Below are positions 35,171 through 44,484 of a DNA stretch of 45,470 nucleotides, in pieces; positions within the stretch are counted from its first letter, which is position 1; each line of letters starts with the position of its first letter. Below the pieces are notes generated by a model. It was not told where the DNA came from, searched no databases, and was given only the letters and a program-made list of their open reading frames with translations. A program made the position numbers and the translations under genes. The DNA is from an uncultured Alistipes sp. (GTDB lineage Bacteria; Bacteroidota; Bacteroidia; Bacteroidales; Rikenellaceae): positions 1-45,470 of the forward strand of contig CAUHCL010000006.1 of NCBI GenBank assembly GCA_959604655.1, written 5' to 3'.

Positions 35171-38100
35171 TCAGTTGTTCATCACGTCGCGCACGCAGCG
35201 TACATGGCGTTGAGATACGTCACCGTCGCTGATTGTTCCTCGATTGGGATAGAATACGAAGAAACGTCTCGTCAAGGTAGTGCCATCTCCGTTTTTATAG
35301 GCATCGAAATGTTCTTGTGTACATGACATCCAGCCATCTGTATTGTCAGATCCCGATAAAATGCCTTCGCGTCGCATCATTACTAACTCCTTTTGGTTGG
35401 GGACTCTCCATGAACCGCGGTCGCTTCCGTCCGTTTTCTGCGCATATCTGCCGCAGATGTAATTGTTGTCGCAAGCCGTTTTCCACGCGTCAGTTGTATA
35501 ATTCGTTAACTGCGAGTTGTTGAACCTTAACGTCGTCGTATTTGCCACTATCGGGGTATTGGTTGCATTGCAGTTATCTTCAGCTACTTCGAATTGAGCG
35601 GCAGGCTGGTTTATTGACGATTGCACGTCGTGTGACAGCAGATGGTTCGACTGCGGTGCGCGTTTGCAGGCATTTTCGTAATAAGACAATGAGAATGTTT
35701 TTGTTTCGCTATCGTACTTGTATGCCTGTGTTATGGGATCATTATCGATAACTCGCCCCATATTTACTCCCAGATTGCGTACACATCTTATCTGCCAGGC
35801 TCCCATGTCCCAATTGCCCTGCAACCAATCGGATGAAGATGTCCCCTCTTCGGCCCAAACGATTTTTCTGTCGCTCGATGCAAAATGATATCTGGTATTC
35901 CGATCAGAGTCGGTTGTATTATATTTACCGTCGCTCTGCTTAAAACCGTAGGCGGGGATCAAGTCGAAGTTCATCAGACGTAATGATTGCGGTATAACGG
36001 CCCGTCCGAGAATGATACGGGCATATTTACCCGTTGTCGGAACATACCACTTCATTTCGTTCACATCGATGATGCCGTTGCCGTTCTCGTCGCGGTTGCG
36101 CGACATGCAGGCTGTTATAATTTCGATAAATTCATTTTCTTCGCTTGGACCAAGTTCTTTCCAATCTGTCTTTCTGGGATAATTGTCTGGATTTCCTTCA
36201 TATAATTCTGTCTCTATGTTTGCAGGCATAAATATCTGTGCCGTTTTGTCTCCCGAAGGTTCTTTCAACTGGTCGGACGTGATCGCTGCTCGGCTGAACG
36301 GGGTAAGACACGTGCGGTCTGTGCCGTTTATTTTAACACTCTTCGTAGCGGCCATGGCACTCCATCCTCGACCTGAAGTGGATTGTGTGTTATTTATATT
36401 GCCTCCGCTGAGATAGTACCATACATTCCAGCGGCCGTTGTTGGCGTTCGGCGATGACAGAGCATCCCATGCCGTCTCCGACCATGCGAGATTAAGACCG
36501 AATGTCTCGTTTTCGCGTTCGAGTCCCAAAGCCGTGTCATTGGGTGTACGGGTAGTGCTTGAGTAATAGGTCAATATCGAGTTCTGCGAGATCATGTATT
36601 TCGAATTCATATACATGCTCTCCTTGTCCTCCGAGATATGGCGGTTGTTGCAGGCGATCCACACTATGCGCGGATTCTGGTTGACATAGGCATGCCAGCC
36701 GCCCTCGACCGTTCCTCCTCTGTCGGCGTCATATTTGTCAGTCGGGTTGCCGTTGGCGTCTTTGTGGTAGACGTATTCGTCGACAAATACCGTGTACCAT
36801 AGCTGTGTTTCGCTGTTGACATCCGTAACCTCCGTACCTTGCTCGTTGACACCGCGGTAGGTCGCGGGATCGGCCAACTGCTCCAGGGTCCAGATGTTCG
36901 TTTCGGGTTCATCCGTATAGTCTCGGTATCGGCGCAACGTTTCTGCGTCGGTCGTGGGCTTGAAGCGAATCCATGTGTAGAACTGGTCCGAGGCGAGTTT
37001 GTTGTAGTCGTTATTGTGACTGCCGCCTGCGCGGTAATCGTCGGCGTAGTACGAATAGGTGGCGTTGTCGTATGGCGCCTCGATCATCCATTTCAGATTC
37101 TGACGGTCCTTGTTCGAGAGCTGTATGTTGAATACGGCGTAGTGCGCATCCAACTCTATGCGGTTCACATCCTGCACGTCGGTGACGTCGCCTTCGGCTC
37201 CCGACTGCTTCTCTTCGTTGTTGAACGCCTCCACTATGATGTTGGTGAGGCTGTTGACGGTCACGTTGTAGGTGTACTTCATATTGCGACGGCAATTGAA
37301 ATCCGTAGCTTTCGCCTTGTCGTCGCTGCCATCTATGTATCCCAGATGCACCGTGTAGTTGGCATAGCCCTCGCGGCGGACGGCACCTTTCGTATCCTTC
37401 GATACGGGCGTGAATGCTTCGGTATCATTGACATCCACATTATCACCGTCAGCGATAGTCTTTTTGACCCAGTAGGTCACCTTCAGACGGAACGTGACAT
37501 ATGTCGCGAAGTTCTTGGTGTCGGTTCCCTCGGCGTTGGGTTCCGCCTCTGCTCCCGTAGGGCTGAGGCTCTTGTATATTCCCGTATTCGCCTTGTCGGC
37601 GTTTTTCCATTCACGCTCGCGGTCGGCATATCCGTCCTTGATGCCGACGTAATCGCCTCCGTCTCTCTCTTGGTATGCCGTTGCGGTCTGTTTGTTCTCG
37701 AACAGATAGAAATCGAACGACGAACCCTTTTTGTTCGTGGCCGCACCCGTGGCATCGGTGAGGTCGCCGCTGTCGAAATCATACGACAGATTCGATACTC
37801 CGTGGTTGCTCGAATATCCGTCGCGATTGCCGAAATAGGTCGACACGTCGGCGGAATTGGCGTCCCGCTCCTGCAAATAGGCTATTATGGGATTGCTGTG
37901 CACCTGCCAGCTTATCGGCTCGATCTCGATGTTCGTGTCTGCCTCGATGTTGAACTTCACGTAGGAGATCATGCGGCGCAGGTGGATGTACCCTTGCAGC
38001 TTGGTGTCGCCCGCGGGAATGTGGCAGGGCGTCGGATTGCCATCCTCGTCGTACCATGACGTGGGGTCATTTTTCAACTCGGTGTGGTATGTGCCGCTCA

Positions 38101-38659
38101 TGGCCAGATTGTCGCTGCCCGAGAAATCGATGTTCGACGGATCGGTGAGCATGAGCGATATGCTCTTGTATTTCTCCCACGTGTCTGCCTTTTCGAGCAG
38201 GGCGCTCAATTCGCCGCCTCTGTTATCGGGTAGCCCCGCCGCCTGCTTCAGCTCCGTGTTGTCGGTGATTCCGTAGTTGTCCTCCGCATTCGCGACAGCC
38301 ACTATGTAGCTTTTGCCCGATTTTGTGACGATTCCATCCAAAGTGGCAGCCGTGTGATTTTCGGGCCCTTTCAAGTCGGTGAACAGTTTGTTGAACGTAC
38401 ACTCGCCCGTTTCGACGTTGTAGATGCCCACCCACAGATTCTTGATCGTTCGGGCGTACTCGTCGTTTATGGCCGCGCGCGTAGCCTTGCCCATGTCGTT
38501 GAGGTTCACCGTGAGGGACAGAGTCGCGGGCAGCCCTTCGCGCATGTCGACGCGAGGGGTGTCGATATCGTCGGTTCGGCACGAAACGGCGGCTATGCCT
38601 ATTGCCGATGCCAGCAAGGCGACGATCGTTTTCTCGTATATGTATGTCAGTCGTTTCAT
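35171..38659 (-). CDS. Large pilus-associated lipoprotein, probable tip adhesin
   Basis: A 1,162-residue lipoprotein (lipobox cysteine C27, IAAVSC). The N-terminal half has the fimbrillin-like beta pattern (LPATLSLTVNLNDMGKATRA) and resembles large DUF4906-type Mfa-associated proteins. The C-terminal third has two segments ending in WQIRCVRNLG and RHVRCVRDV, each preceded by a Trp/Tyr-rich region. The last contains RVPNQKEL, as in FISUMP/DUF1566-like surface domains. Position at the operon end and size fit a tip adhesin; the ligand is unknown. Base composition falls sharply toward the 3' end (about 62% GC in one 60-base sample near the start, about 40% in one near 35900). Confidence 0.78.
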   Translation of the reverse strand: MKRLTYIYEKTIVALLASAIGIAAVSCRTDDIDTPRVDMREGLPATLSLTVNLNDMGKATRAAINDEYARTIKNLWVGIYNVETGECTFNKLFTDLKGPENHTAATLDGIVTKSGKSYIVAVANAEDNYGITDNTELKQAAGLPDNRGGELSALLEKADTWEKYKSISLMLTDPSNIDFSGSDNLAMSGTYHTELKNDPTSWYDEDGNPTPCHIPAGDTKLQGYIHLRRMISYVKFNIEADTNIEIEPISWQVHSNPIIAYLQERDANSADVSTYFGNRDGYSSNHGVSNLSYDFDSGDLTDATGAATNKKGSSFDFYLFENKQTATAYQERDGGDYVGIKDGYADREREWKNADKANTGIYKSLSPTGAEAEPNAEGTDTKNFATYVTFRLKVTYWVKKTIADGDNVDVNDTEAFTPVSKDTKGAVRREGYANYTVHLGYIDGSDDKAKATDFNCRRNMKYTYNVTVNSLTNIIVEAFNNEEKQSGAEGDVTDVQDVNRIELDAHYAVFNIQLSNKDRQNLKWMIEAPYDNATYSYYADDYRAGGSHNNDYNKLASDQFYTWIRFKPTTDAETLRRYRDYTDEPETNIWTLEQLADPATYRGVNEQGTEVTDVNSETQLWYTVFVDEYVYHKDANGNPTDKYDADRGGTVEGGWHAYVNQNPRIVWIACNNRHISEDKESMYMNSKYMISQNSILTYYSSTTRTPNDTALGLERENETFGLNLAWSETAWDALSSPNANNGRWNVWYYLSGGNINNTQSTSGRGWSAMAATKSVKINGTDRTCLTPFSRAAITSDQLKEPSGDKTAQIFMPANIETELYEGNPDNYPRKTDWKELGPSEENEFIEIITACMSRNRDENGNGIIDVNEMKWYVPTTGKYARIILGRAVIPQSLRLMNFDLIPAYGFKQSDGKYNTTDSDRNTRYHFASSDRKIVWAEEGTSSSDWLQGNWDMGAWQIRCVRNLGVNMGRVIDNDPITQAYKYDSETKTFSLSYYENACKRAPQSNHLLSHDVQSSINQPAAQFEVAEDNCNATNTPIVANTTTLRFNNSQLTNYTTDAWKTACDNNYICGRYAQKTDGSDRGSWRVPNQKELVMMRREGILSGSDNTDGWMSCTQEHFDAYKNGDGTTLTRRFFVFYPNRGTISDGDVSQRHVRCVRDVMNN

Positions 38660-38678
38660 CTTTCGTCAAAAGTTTGCG

Positions 38679-39851
38679 TTATTCGAATGTGGGGATGTCG
38701 GCGGTGCCCGATCCCATAGGACAGATGGTGTAGCTTACCGTAAGACTGTTGCTCGACGCCGATTTGATCTCGTAACGGTAGATGTGGTTGCGCAGCAGCG
38801 CTGCCAACTCTTTTGAGGCTTTGCCGTTGGTGTAGCTGTCCACCGCCATTTCGTAATCTTTCGAAGAGGTGCCTTGCCCGTCCGAGTCTTTGACCGTCAG
38901 GTTGATATGCGGACGGTTTGTCGTCAGGTTCGCTTCGGTGACGTAGGCCGAATAGACCTTGCATTCCTTGCCGCCGATCGTCATTGATTCGGATTCGGTG
39001 AAGAACCTGAGACCCGTGGCCGTTTGTACATTGTCGGGCAGGGTAGGCAAGATGACTTGCGTTCCCTCGACGTTCCAGTCGGGGTTGTTCGTCACGTTGG
39101 GGATCAGGCGACCTTGGGTGTTGTATGCCGACAAGGTGACGTTAGGCGCGATCTCCACGCCCTCGGGCAGACAATTCACTATCTCGATCTTCGCCACGGC
39201 GCGAAGCATCTTTATCTCGCCGAGGTTGAGGTCGTAGCGGTTCTCGTCGTCCGCGCTTTTCGTGGCGGCGCGCAGCGGCTTTGCCTCCGAGCAGCCGTAC
39301 ATGGGGATGGTCTTTTTGGTATCTATGTCGGGCTGCCAGCCGCCTTCGGGATGGGGCAGCGTGAAGTTCCATTTTGTCCCGTCGCCGTACATCTCGCTCA
39401 GGAAGGTGTTGCCGAGCACGAATCGGTCGTAGGCGTCGCCTGCCCCCATGCTATTACAGTTGGCGATCACCGCCACTTGGATTTCATTCGCCGATGTTTC
39501 GCCCAGCACTCCCGAGAGCTCGTAGGATGTGCCCTGCCCCGGCTTGATTACCGTGCTCGACGGTTCGAACCGCTGGATCAGACGCCCGTAGCCGTCGAAT
39601 ACCAGCACCAGAAAATCATGACCCGCGATGTCGATATAGTCTTCGGCCGGCGTCGCTTCCTCCGTGCCGTGCCCCGCGGCACGCGTCATGCGGGTCGCCG
39701 CCTTGCTTGTGACCACGCGCAGGTTCAGGACGTACTGCCGTGCCTGCCCGATCGGCGGACAATCGGGTTCGTTGTCGTTCACGCACGAGGCCGCGACGAA
39801 CGCGGCGAGCAACGCGAACAGTCGTAATGTGTATGAAATGCTTGATCTCAT
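38679..39851 (-). CDS. Fimbrillin-family minor pilus lipoprotein
   Basis: A 390-residue lipoprotein with signal LLAAFVAASC (cysteine ~C23), then CVNDNEPDCPPIGQ and beta-rich segments YVLNLRVVTSKA and LVLVFDGYGRLIQRF, the layout of Mfa/FimA-family accessory subunits. LRAVAKIEIVNCLPEGVEI matches the conserved strand in fimbrillins. It is probably a minor structural subunit between shaft and tip. It lies 16 bases after the Mfa2-like gene and 19 before the large tip gene, clearly co-transcribed. Confidence 0.8.
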   Translation of the reverse strand: MRSSISYTLRLFALLAAFVAASCVNDNEPDCPPIGQARQYVLNLRVVTSKAATRMTRAAGHGTEEATPAEDYIDIAGHDFLVLVFDGYGRLIQRFEPSSTVIKPGQGTSYELSGVLGETSANEIQVAVIANCNSMGAGDAYDRFVLGNTFLSEMYGDGTKWNFTLPHPEGGWQPDIDTKKTIPMYGCSEAKPLRAATKSADDENRYDLNLGEIKMLRAVAKIEIVNCLPEGVEIAPNVTLSAYNTQGRLIPNVTNNPDWNVEGTQVILPTLPDNVQTATGLRFFTESESMTIGGKECKVYSAYVTEANLTTNRPHINLTVKDSDGQGTSSKDYEMAVDSYTNGKASKELAALLRNHIYRYEIKSASSNSLTVSYTICPMGSGTADIPTFE

Positions 39852-39867
39852 GGTAACCCGATATCGT

Positions 39868-40896
39868 TTATAAGTCCGAATTTTGTCTCATTACGTGCCA
39901 AGAGTTGATCCAGATGCCGCTGTTGGTGTACCAGCCGTTCTCGTCGTCGATGAAGAATATCAGATTGTAGTTGTCCTGACGGTCGAGGTAGTCCTGGTCG
40001 TCCTTGGCATAGGGAACGTCGCCCTTGGCGTAGAGCAGCAGATCGATGAGCGGCAGACGGAGCAGAGGTTCCGCCTTGTCCTTGCATGTCACGGCCAGCT
40101 CGGGGGCATGGCCCTCCTTCACCAGACGCGCCAGATCGATCTCGGCTATGACCGAGCTTATGGATGTCACCGTTCTCGACGCTTTGGGCAGCGACACCTC
40201 GCCCGACTGCTTCTTGCACTCGCTGTAAATGATCGTCTCGTCGTCGAGCAGGCGGTTGTCGTAGTTCATCAGTCCGTTGGCGTCGGTTATGGTGAATGCG
40301 AAGTCGTCCTTGTCGAGCTCCTTGCCGTTGTAGTGTTGGAGTATCACGCGCACCGTATTGGTGTTCTTCGTCAGATCCACCACGCCCACGACGGGATCGC
40401 CGTACGTGTCGGGGAACTCCACGTTCTCGGCGTAGCCGTGGAACAGTGCGTTGAGCGGCTTGCGGCAGCATGCCCCTTCGGCATCCTTCTCGCGCGCCAG
40501 ACGGCATGCGAGATCCTCTTTGCACGACGGGTCCGTGCCCACGAGCGAGAACGCGTCGCCCTCCGAGAGTCCGCACCATGCCACGAGGTCGTAGCGCCCG
40601 GGCGCTACGTCGATCTGCATGGTATAGCCTTCGCGTGCGAGGGCCTCTCCCGATTCGGTCTTGGACGTGACGAGCGACCCGTTGCGGTCGAATACGAACA
40701 ACGATACGGATTTCACCTGCGAGGCGAAAGCGTCGACGTCGAGTACGTTCTTTTTGTATCGGAAACCGACATGGTAACGTACCGAACAGTCGCCTTCGTC
40801 ATCGTAGATTGCGGAATCGCATGATGCGAGGGTTACCGCCATCGCCGCGAACAGCGCCGCGGTGAGCCGTAAACTTCTTCTATTGAACAGTTTCAT
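39868..40896 (-). CDS. FimB/Mfa2-family pilus anchor lipoprotein
   Basis: A 342-residue lipoprotein (VTLASC, cysteine ~C26). CDSAIYDDEGDCSVRYHVGF, then VKSVSLFVFDRNGSLV and PGRYDLVAWCGL, are hallmarks of the Mfa2/FimB anchor family, which attaches the pilus base to the outer membrane and limits its length. It follows the major pilin gene after a terminator and a structured 273-base gap, so its transcript level should be lower than that of the pilin, as expected for an anchor. It ends with a short hydrophilic tail, not the donor-strand motif seen in the pilin. Confidence 0.88.
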   Translation of the reverse strand: MKLFNRRSLRLTAALFAAMAVTLASCDSAIYDDEGDCSVRYHVGFRYKKNVLDVDAFASQVKSVSLFVFDRNGSLVTSKTESGEALAREGYTMQIDVAPGRYDLVAWCGLSEGDAFSLVGTDPSCKEDLACRLAREKDAEGACCRKPLNALFHGYAENVEFPDTYGDPVVGVVDLTKNTNTVRVILQHYNGKELDKDDFAFTITDANGLMNYDNRLLDDETIIYSECKKQSGEVSLPKASRTVTSISSVIAEIDLARLVKEGHAPELAVTCKDKAEPLLRLPLIDLLLYAKGDVPYAKDDQDYLDRQDNYNLIFFIDDENGWYTNSGIWINSWHVMRQNSDL

Positions 40897-41094
40897 CGTT
40901 AGTTATTTATTTTGTTTTTATTATCGTCTTGTATCTCGTGGGTTTCGGCATCCGAAACCTCGTGCATTCGTTTTTGGTGGATCGGGCTTGGTCCGATCTC
41001 GGGGCGTCCTTTTCGGGACTGCTCCCGCATCTGTGCGGATCGACCCTCCGCGAGGGGGTTTCTCGATGGTTTCGCCGTCTTTCGGCAGGCGAAT
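40897..41094 (-). other. Structured intergenic leader before the anchor gene
   Basis: Several hairpins are spaced along this stretch: GGTTTCGG/CCGAAACC (40941-40959, 3-base loop), GATCGG/CCGATC (40980-40998) and a CCCTCC/GAGGGG-type stem near 41044-41057. No coding frame is convincing. The series could regulate readthrough from the pilin gene or stabilise processed RNA ends. Confidence 0.5.
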
Positions 41095-41099
41095 TTTAT

Positions 41100-41147
41100 A
41101 AAAATTAACGGCGGGACCAGTCCGCGCGGGTCTCGCCCCGCCGTTAA
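41100..41147 (-). terminator. Intra-operon terminator after the major pilin gene
   Basis: On the minus strand, 11-bp perfect arms TTAACGGCGGG and CCCGCCGTTAA (41105-41115 with 41137-41147) flank a GC-rich loop, followed by five T residues. It lies 22 bases past the pilin stop. Partial termination here would make pilin mRNA more abundant than that for anchor and tip. Confidence 0.88.
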
Positions 41148-41169
41148 AAGAGTTACCAAAATGTTTCAA

Positions 41170-43002
41170 TTACAAATCTACCGACTGACCCTTTACATGC
41201 CATGCCAGGACGTTCATCGAGGCGTTGATGTAGTAATCCTGAACACTGTTCGGATCGGGCAGCAATTTTTCGTTGCCGTGTATACCGATTGCAAGTCCTC
41301 CGACGCTGTTAATCGTTATCTGGTAAGAGTGGTTACGAACGATACCGTAATTGCCCGTAGGCACATCCTTTTCGGGTATTTTGTTATCTGTACCTGTTGC
41401 GTTGTGCTTGATGGGAACATAGAAGAAAGCTTCACGTTTGTTATAGTGCTTTGCCTGACCTGCGTAGATGAAGAGTTTCTCGTTGACTTTCGATATATTA
41501 TCGTCAGTAACAGCTTCCCATGTTCCATTGTTGTTGAACTCCAGGTTTGTCTTGTCGGTTACCTTCAATGCAACACGATTGGCGGGGTTTTTAATATTCT
41601 TATCACCGGTGGCATCTTTTACTTCATTGTCATGGCCTAATCCTATTTTGGTTTTAATGTCACCCGTTACGTCATCAGCGAGTTTGATGATATTCTGACC
41701 TGCCAACATCGCTGTTATGAGTTCATCTTCAGTGTAAATGGCATTTACTATTTCTGTCTTATCGCCATTCACTTTGCTGTATGATCGAATATAAAATCCG
41801 TTGGCGAATTTTTCTGCGCCAGTTCCCGTTACGGTATAACGGCCTTTTACGATGGCGCTTGTTACACATGCATACGGATTGAGGTAGTCTGCGGTGGTGA
41901 GACGAGATCCGCGCATCGTATTTTCCATAATATAGAAAACGTTATCGTCTGTAAGAGTGGCCGTAATGTTCTTATATTCATTATTCGCATTGCTGTTAGT
42001 GACATAAGAGAGCAGGTAGTCGGTATTGCTATCCGTTCCGACAACAGGGAAATTAGCCGCTTTACATTTATCTTCCTGCAATCCGTCGACCCCGTAGCCA
42101 TATGATCGTGCCCAATATGTACGATTAGTGCCGAGAACCCAGTTTTGATAATCTCCAATTGTTGTTGCCAGGTCTGCTGTAGTCGGATTTAGGTTCTTTA
42201 ACAGCATGGTATGTTTGGCGGTAGCTGTCACGGCCCAATTCTCAGGTACAAATGTAAGTTTGTAATTCTGATTTCCTTGGTTGTCGTATACGTCGACATC
42301 GTTTATGGCACCTTGCTTTGTAGTGTTGAATGCCAGTTTTACTTTTGCGGCCACACGCTCTACATATATTGTTATGGTTTGATTTGCAGTGGCTTCATCG
42401 GCGGCTTCCTTTGACGCGAAGATGCAATCTGAGTTAATGTCGCTGGCGAGTTTGTAGTTGCCACCTTCATAGTATCCCGAGTTGTTCATTAAAAATCCGC
42501 CATCGGCATTTTTATATACATCACGGTAGAGAGTCTTTATACGATCCAGACGGTCATTCTGCGAAGTCGTGTTGGCGGGGTTTACATATGCCATTACCGA
42601 TGCGGGCATGTTGGCACCTTCTATGAGTGTGATCTTAACGGAGTTTTTATACATGGTGGCTACCGATCCTGTATTCTGCTGTTTGTTGTCTAATTCGATA
42701 TCAGTAGAATTTCCTACCACGTTTCCTTGTGCGTCATAGAATATGAGAAGCATGCTTTTGATAGCATTCTCGGCAGCCGTTCCGTATTCGAAATCATCGC
42801 TGTCTGTATAGCCGTCATTCGTTCCGTCGTCTAAGTCGGCACGAGTACCCGCATGATTCGGCATCACGATGCTGATGTTTGCATACGACGTAGTCATGTC
42901 GGGAGTGACCTTAGCCGTTCCGTCGTCGTCTTTCGAGCAGCCGACCAGCGCGCCCATAGCCAGTGCTATGAATGCGCCTAAATAAAAGTTACCTTTTTTC
43001 AT
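41170..43002 (-). CDS. Mfa1-like major fimbrial subunit
   Basis: A 610-residue type V pilin precursor. The lipoprotein signal has C22 (GALVGCS), and a prodomain ends at a likely trypsin-like cleavage point R54-A55 (HAGTRADLDDG), analogous to Mfa1 maturation by an arginine protease. A long beta-sandwich region includes VERVAAKVKLAF. The C-terminal donor strand reads YYINASMNVLAWHVKGQSVD, the expected polymerisation element. Sampled 60-base lines are about 37-47% GC, far below neighbouring genes, so the allele may have been exchanged horizontally. It is third in the operon and closed by a terminator. Confidence 0.88.
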   Translation of the reverse strand: MKKGNFYLGAFIALAMGALVGCSKDDDGTAKVTPDMTTSYANISIVMPNHAGTRADLDDGTNDGYTDSDDFEYGTAAENAIKSMLLIFYDAQGNVVGNSTDIELDNKQQNTGSVATMYKNSVKITLIEGANMPASVMAYVNPANTTSQNDRLDRIKTLYRDVYKNADGGFLMNNSGYYEGGNYKLASDINSDCIFASKEAADEATANQTITIYVERVAAKVKLAFNTTKQGAINDVDVYDNQGNQNYKLTFVPENWAVTATAKHTMLLKNLNPTTADLATTIGDYQNWVLGTNRTYWARSYGYGVDGLQEDKCKAANFPVVGTDSNTDYLLSYVTNSNANNEYKNITATLTDDNVFYIMENTMRGSRLTTADYLNPYACVTSAIVKGRYTVTGTGAEKFANGFYIRSYSKVNGDKTEIVNAIYTEDELITAMLAGQNIIKLADDVTGDIKTKIGLGHDNEVKDATGDKNIKNPANRVALKVTDKTNLEFNNNGTWEAVTDDNISKVNEKLFIYAGQAKHYNKREAFFYVPIKHNATGTDNKIPEKDVPTGNYGIVRNHSYQITINSVGGLAIGIHGNEKLLPDPNSVQDYYINASMNVLAWHVKGQSVDL

Positions 43003-43037
43003 AAGAATTTAATATTAAGGATTGTTGAAACAATTTT

Positions 43038-44456
43038 CTATTCTATAAGTCCGAGTTCGCGCAGTTGCGCCGCGGCATCCGCCGCCTGCTTCACGCCTCG
43101 CGATGCGGCTTCTGCGAACAGACCTGCGGCACGGTCGTAGTCGCGGCTCTTGGCAGCGTGTATTCCGCGTGCGTAGATCGCCTCGGGCAGGTCGCCCGCC
43201 TTGGCCAGATACTGCGCCGCGCGGTCGAGCTCGTTGCGGCCGAGGGCTATGTTGGCGGCGTTGAGATTAGCCACGGGATCGTCGGGGTACATCCTTACGG
43301 CCACCTCGAACACCTCGCGGTACTCGTCGGAACCCGTCTCCAGACTCTGCGCCACCACATACATCTCGCGGAGGCTGAGCTTCTGCGGCGCGCTCTTCAT
43401 CACGGCCTTGATCTCATTGATGTCGGTGTACGACCGCACCACATACTCCACCGTGTAGTCGGAGTTGCGGAGTGCGGGATACACGTTCTCCAGCAGGAAT
43501 CCGTACTGCTCGGGGTAGGTGCTCTTGAGCTTCCACTCGCGGGCGTCGGGCTCGAGGTTCTCGGAGTCGATGACGGCGAGTATGCCCTCCTTGTCGGCCA
43601 GATCGGATACGGCCACGTATTTGCGCAGGCCCGTCCAGTTCTCGGCTACCCACGACGAGCGCATGATCGACGGATCGAACGTGTAGAGTCCGCGCACATA
43701 GTTGCGCAGCGCCTCGGTACGGCCCTCGGCCAGACGTTCGTTCTCGGCATAGGGGCCTTCGGGCGATGCGAAGCCCTCGATGGTCAGCGACACGATGCGC
43801 GTGTCGGCGTCGTTGCGTATTATGTCGATCGTTTCGCGTATCTTTTGCAGTTCCTCGGGGTTGCGGCGATAGCGGGGGTTGATGTCGGTCTTGCTGACCT
43901 CGAAATCGATGTATGCCGAACCTCGCGACTCGCGCGTCTTGACCAGCTCGGCCTCGGGCGTGATGAACGCGTACGCGGGAGCGAAGCGGTCGGGCGAGAA
44001 GTTGACGGCGCACAGATTGCGTACGGCGGTTTTCAGGGGCGTGCCGCCGCATCCGCACAATTCCTCGGAGAGCGTCAGGCGCGCCGACTCCATCCATGCC
44101 TCGTAGGGCACCTTGACGGAGTAGCCGATGACCTTGCCCGTGCGGCTGAGCGTGGCGTCGGCGGCGAATTTACCGTGACGCAGGTTCTGTATGTGTCTGT
44201 TGCGTCCCGCCACCACCACGCACGGCAACTCCAGCCGCTGCCCGTTGCGAGAAATGACGGGGGTATAGATAATTTCGTTGTCGGCGCCGAGTTTCAGATC
44301 CGACGCGTCGAAATCCATCGTGACGAAGAGATTGTTCGCCGAACGCTCCACCTTGAGAGCCTTTACGCGCGAGTCGTCGGTTTGCGTTTGTGCCGTGGCC
44401 TGCCCCGCAACGGCGAGCGTTGCGGCCGCGACCGCGCACAGTGTGTGTAATCTCAT
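43038..44456 (-). CDS. DUF3868-type outer-membrane protein with OmpA-like and TPR parts
   Basis: A 472-residue exported protein with signal ending near AGQATAQ. An N-terminal beta-domain (~residues 30-170) fits DUF3868. An OmpA-C-like segment (~185-265) contains IDFEVSKTDI, SLTIEGFASPEG and NERLAEGRTEALRNYV, resembling the peptidoglycan-binding pattern. The C-terminal ~110 residues form TPR-like helices (NLNAANIALGRNELDRAAQ). Such proteins accompany Mfa-type pilins in Bacteroidales and may stabilise or assemble the pilus at the envelope. The assembly role is inference. It is 28 bases after the DUF3575 gene. Confidence 0.82.
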   Translation of the reverse strand: MRLHTLCAVAAATLAVAGQATAQTQTDDSRVKALKVERSANNLFVTMDFDASDLKLGADNEIIYTPVISRNGQRLELPCVVVAGRNRHIQNLRHGKFAADATLSRTGKVIGYSVKVPYEAWMESARLTLSEELCGCGGTPLKTAVRNLCAVNFSPDRFAPAYAFITPEAELVKTRESRGSAYIDFEVSKTDINPRYRRNPEELQKIRETIDIIRNDADTRIVSLTIEGFASPEGPYAENERLAEGRTEALRNYVRGLYTFDPSIMRSSWVAENWTGLRKYVAVSDLADKEGILAVIDSENLEPDAREWKLKSTYPEQYGFLLENVYPALRNSDYTVEYVVRSYTDINEIKAVMKSAPQKLSLREMYVVAQSLETGSDEYREVFEVAVRMYPDDPVANLNAANIALGRNELDRAAQYLAKAGDLPEAIYARGIHAAKSRDYDRAAGLFAEAASRGVKQAADAAAQLRELGLIE

Positions 44457-44484
44457 ATGTGTAAATGTATTAGCGAGTTAACGA

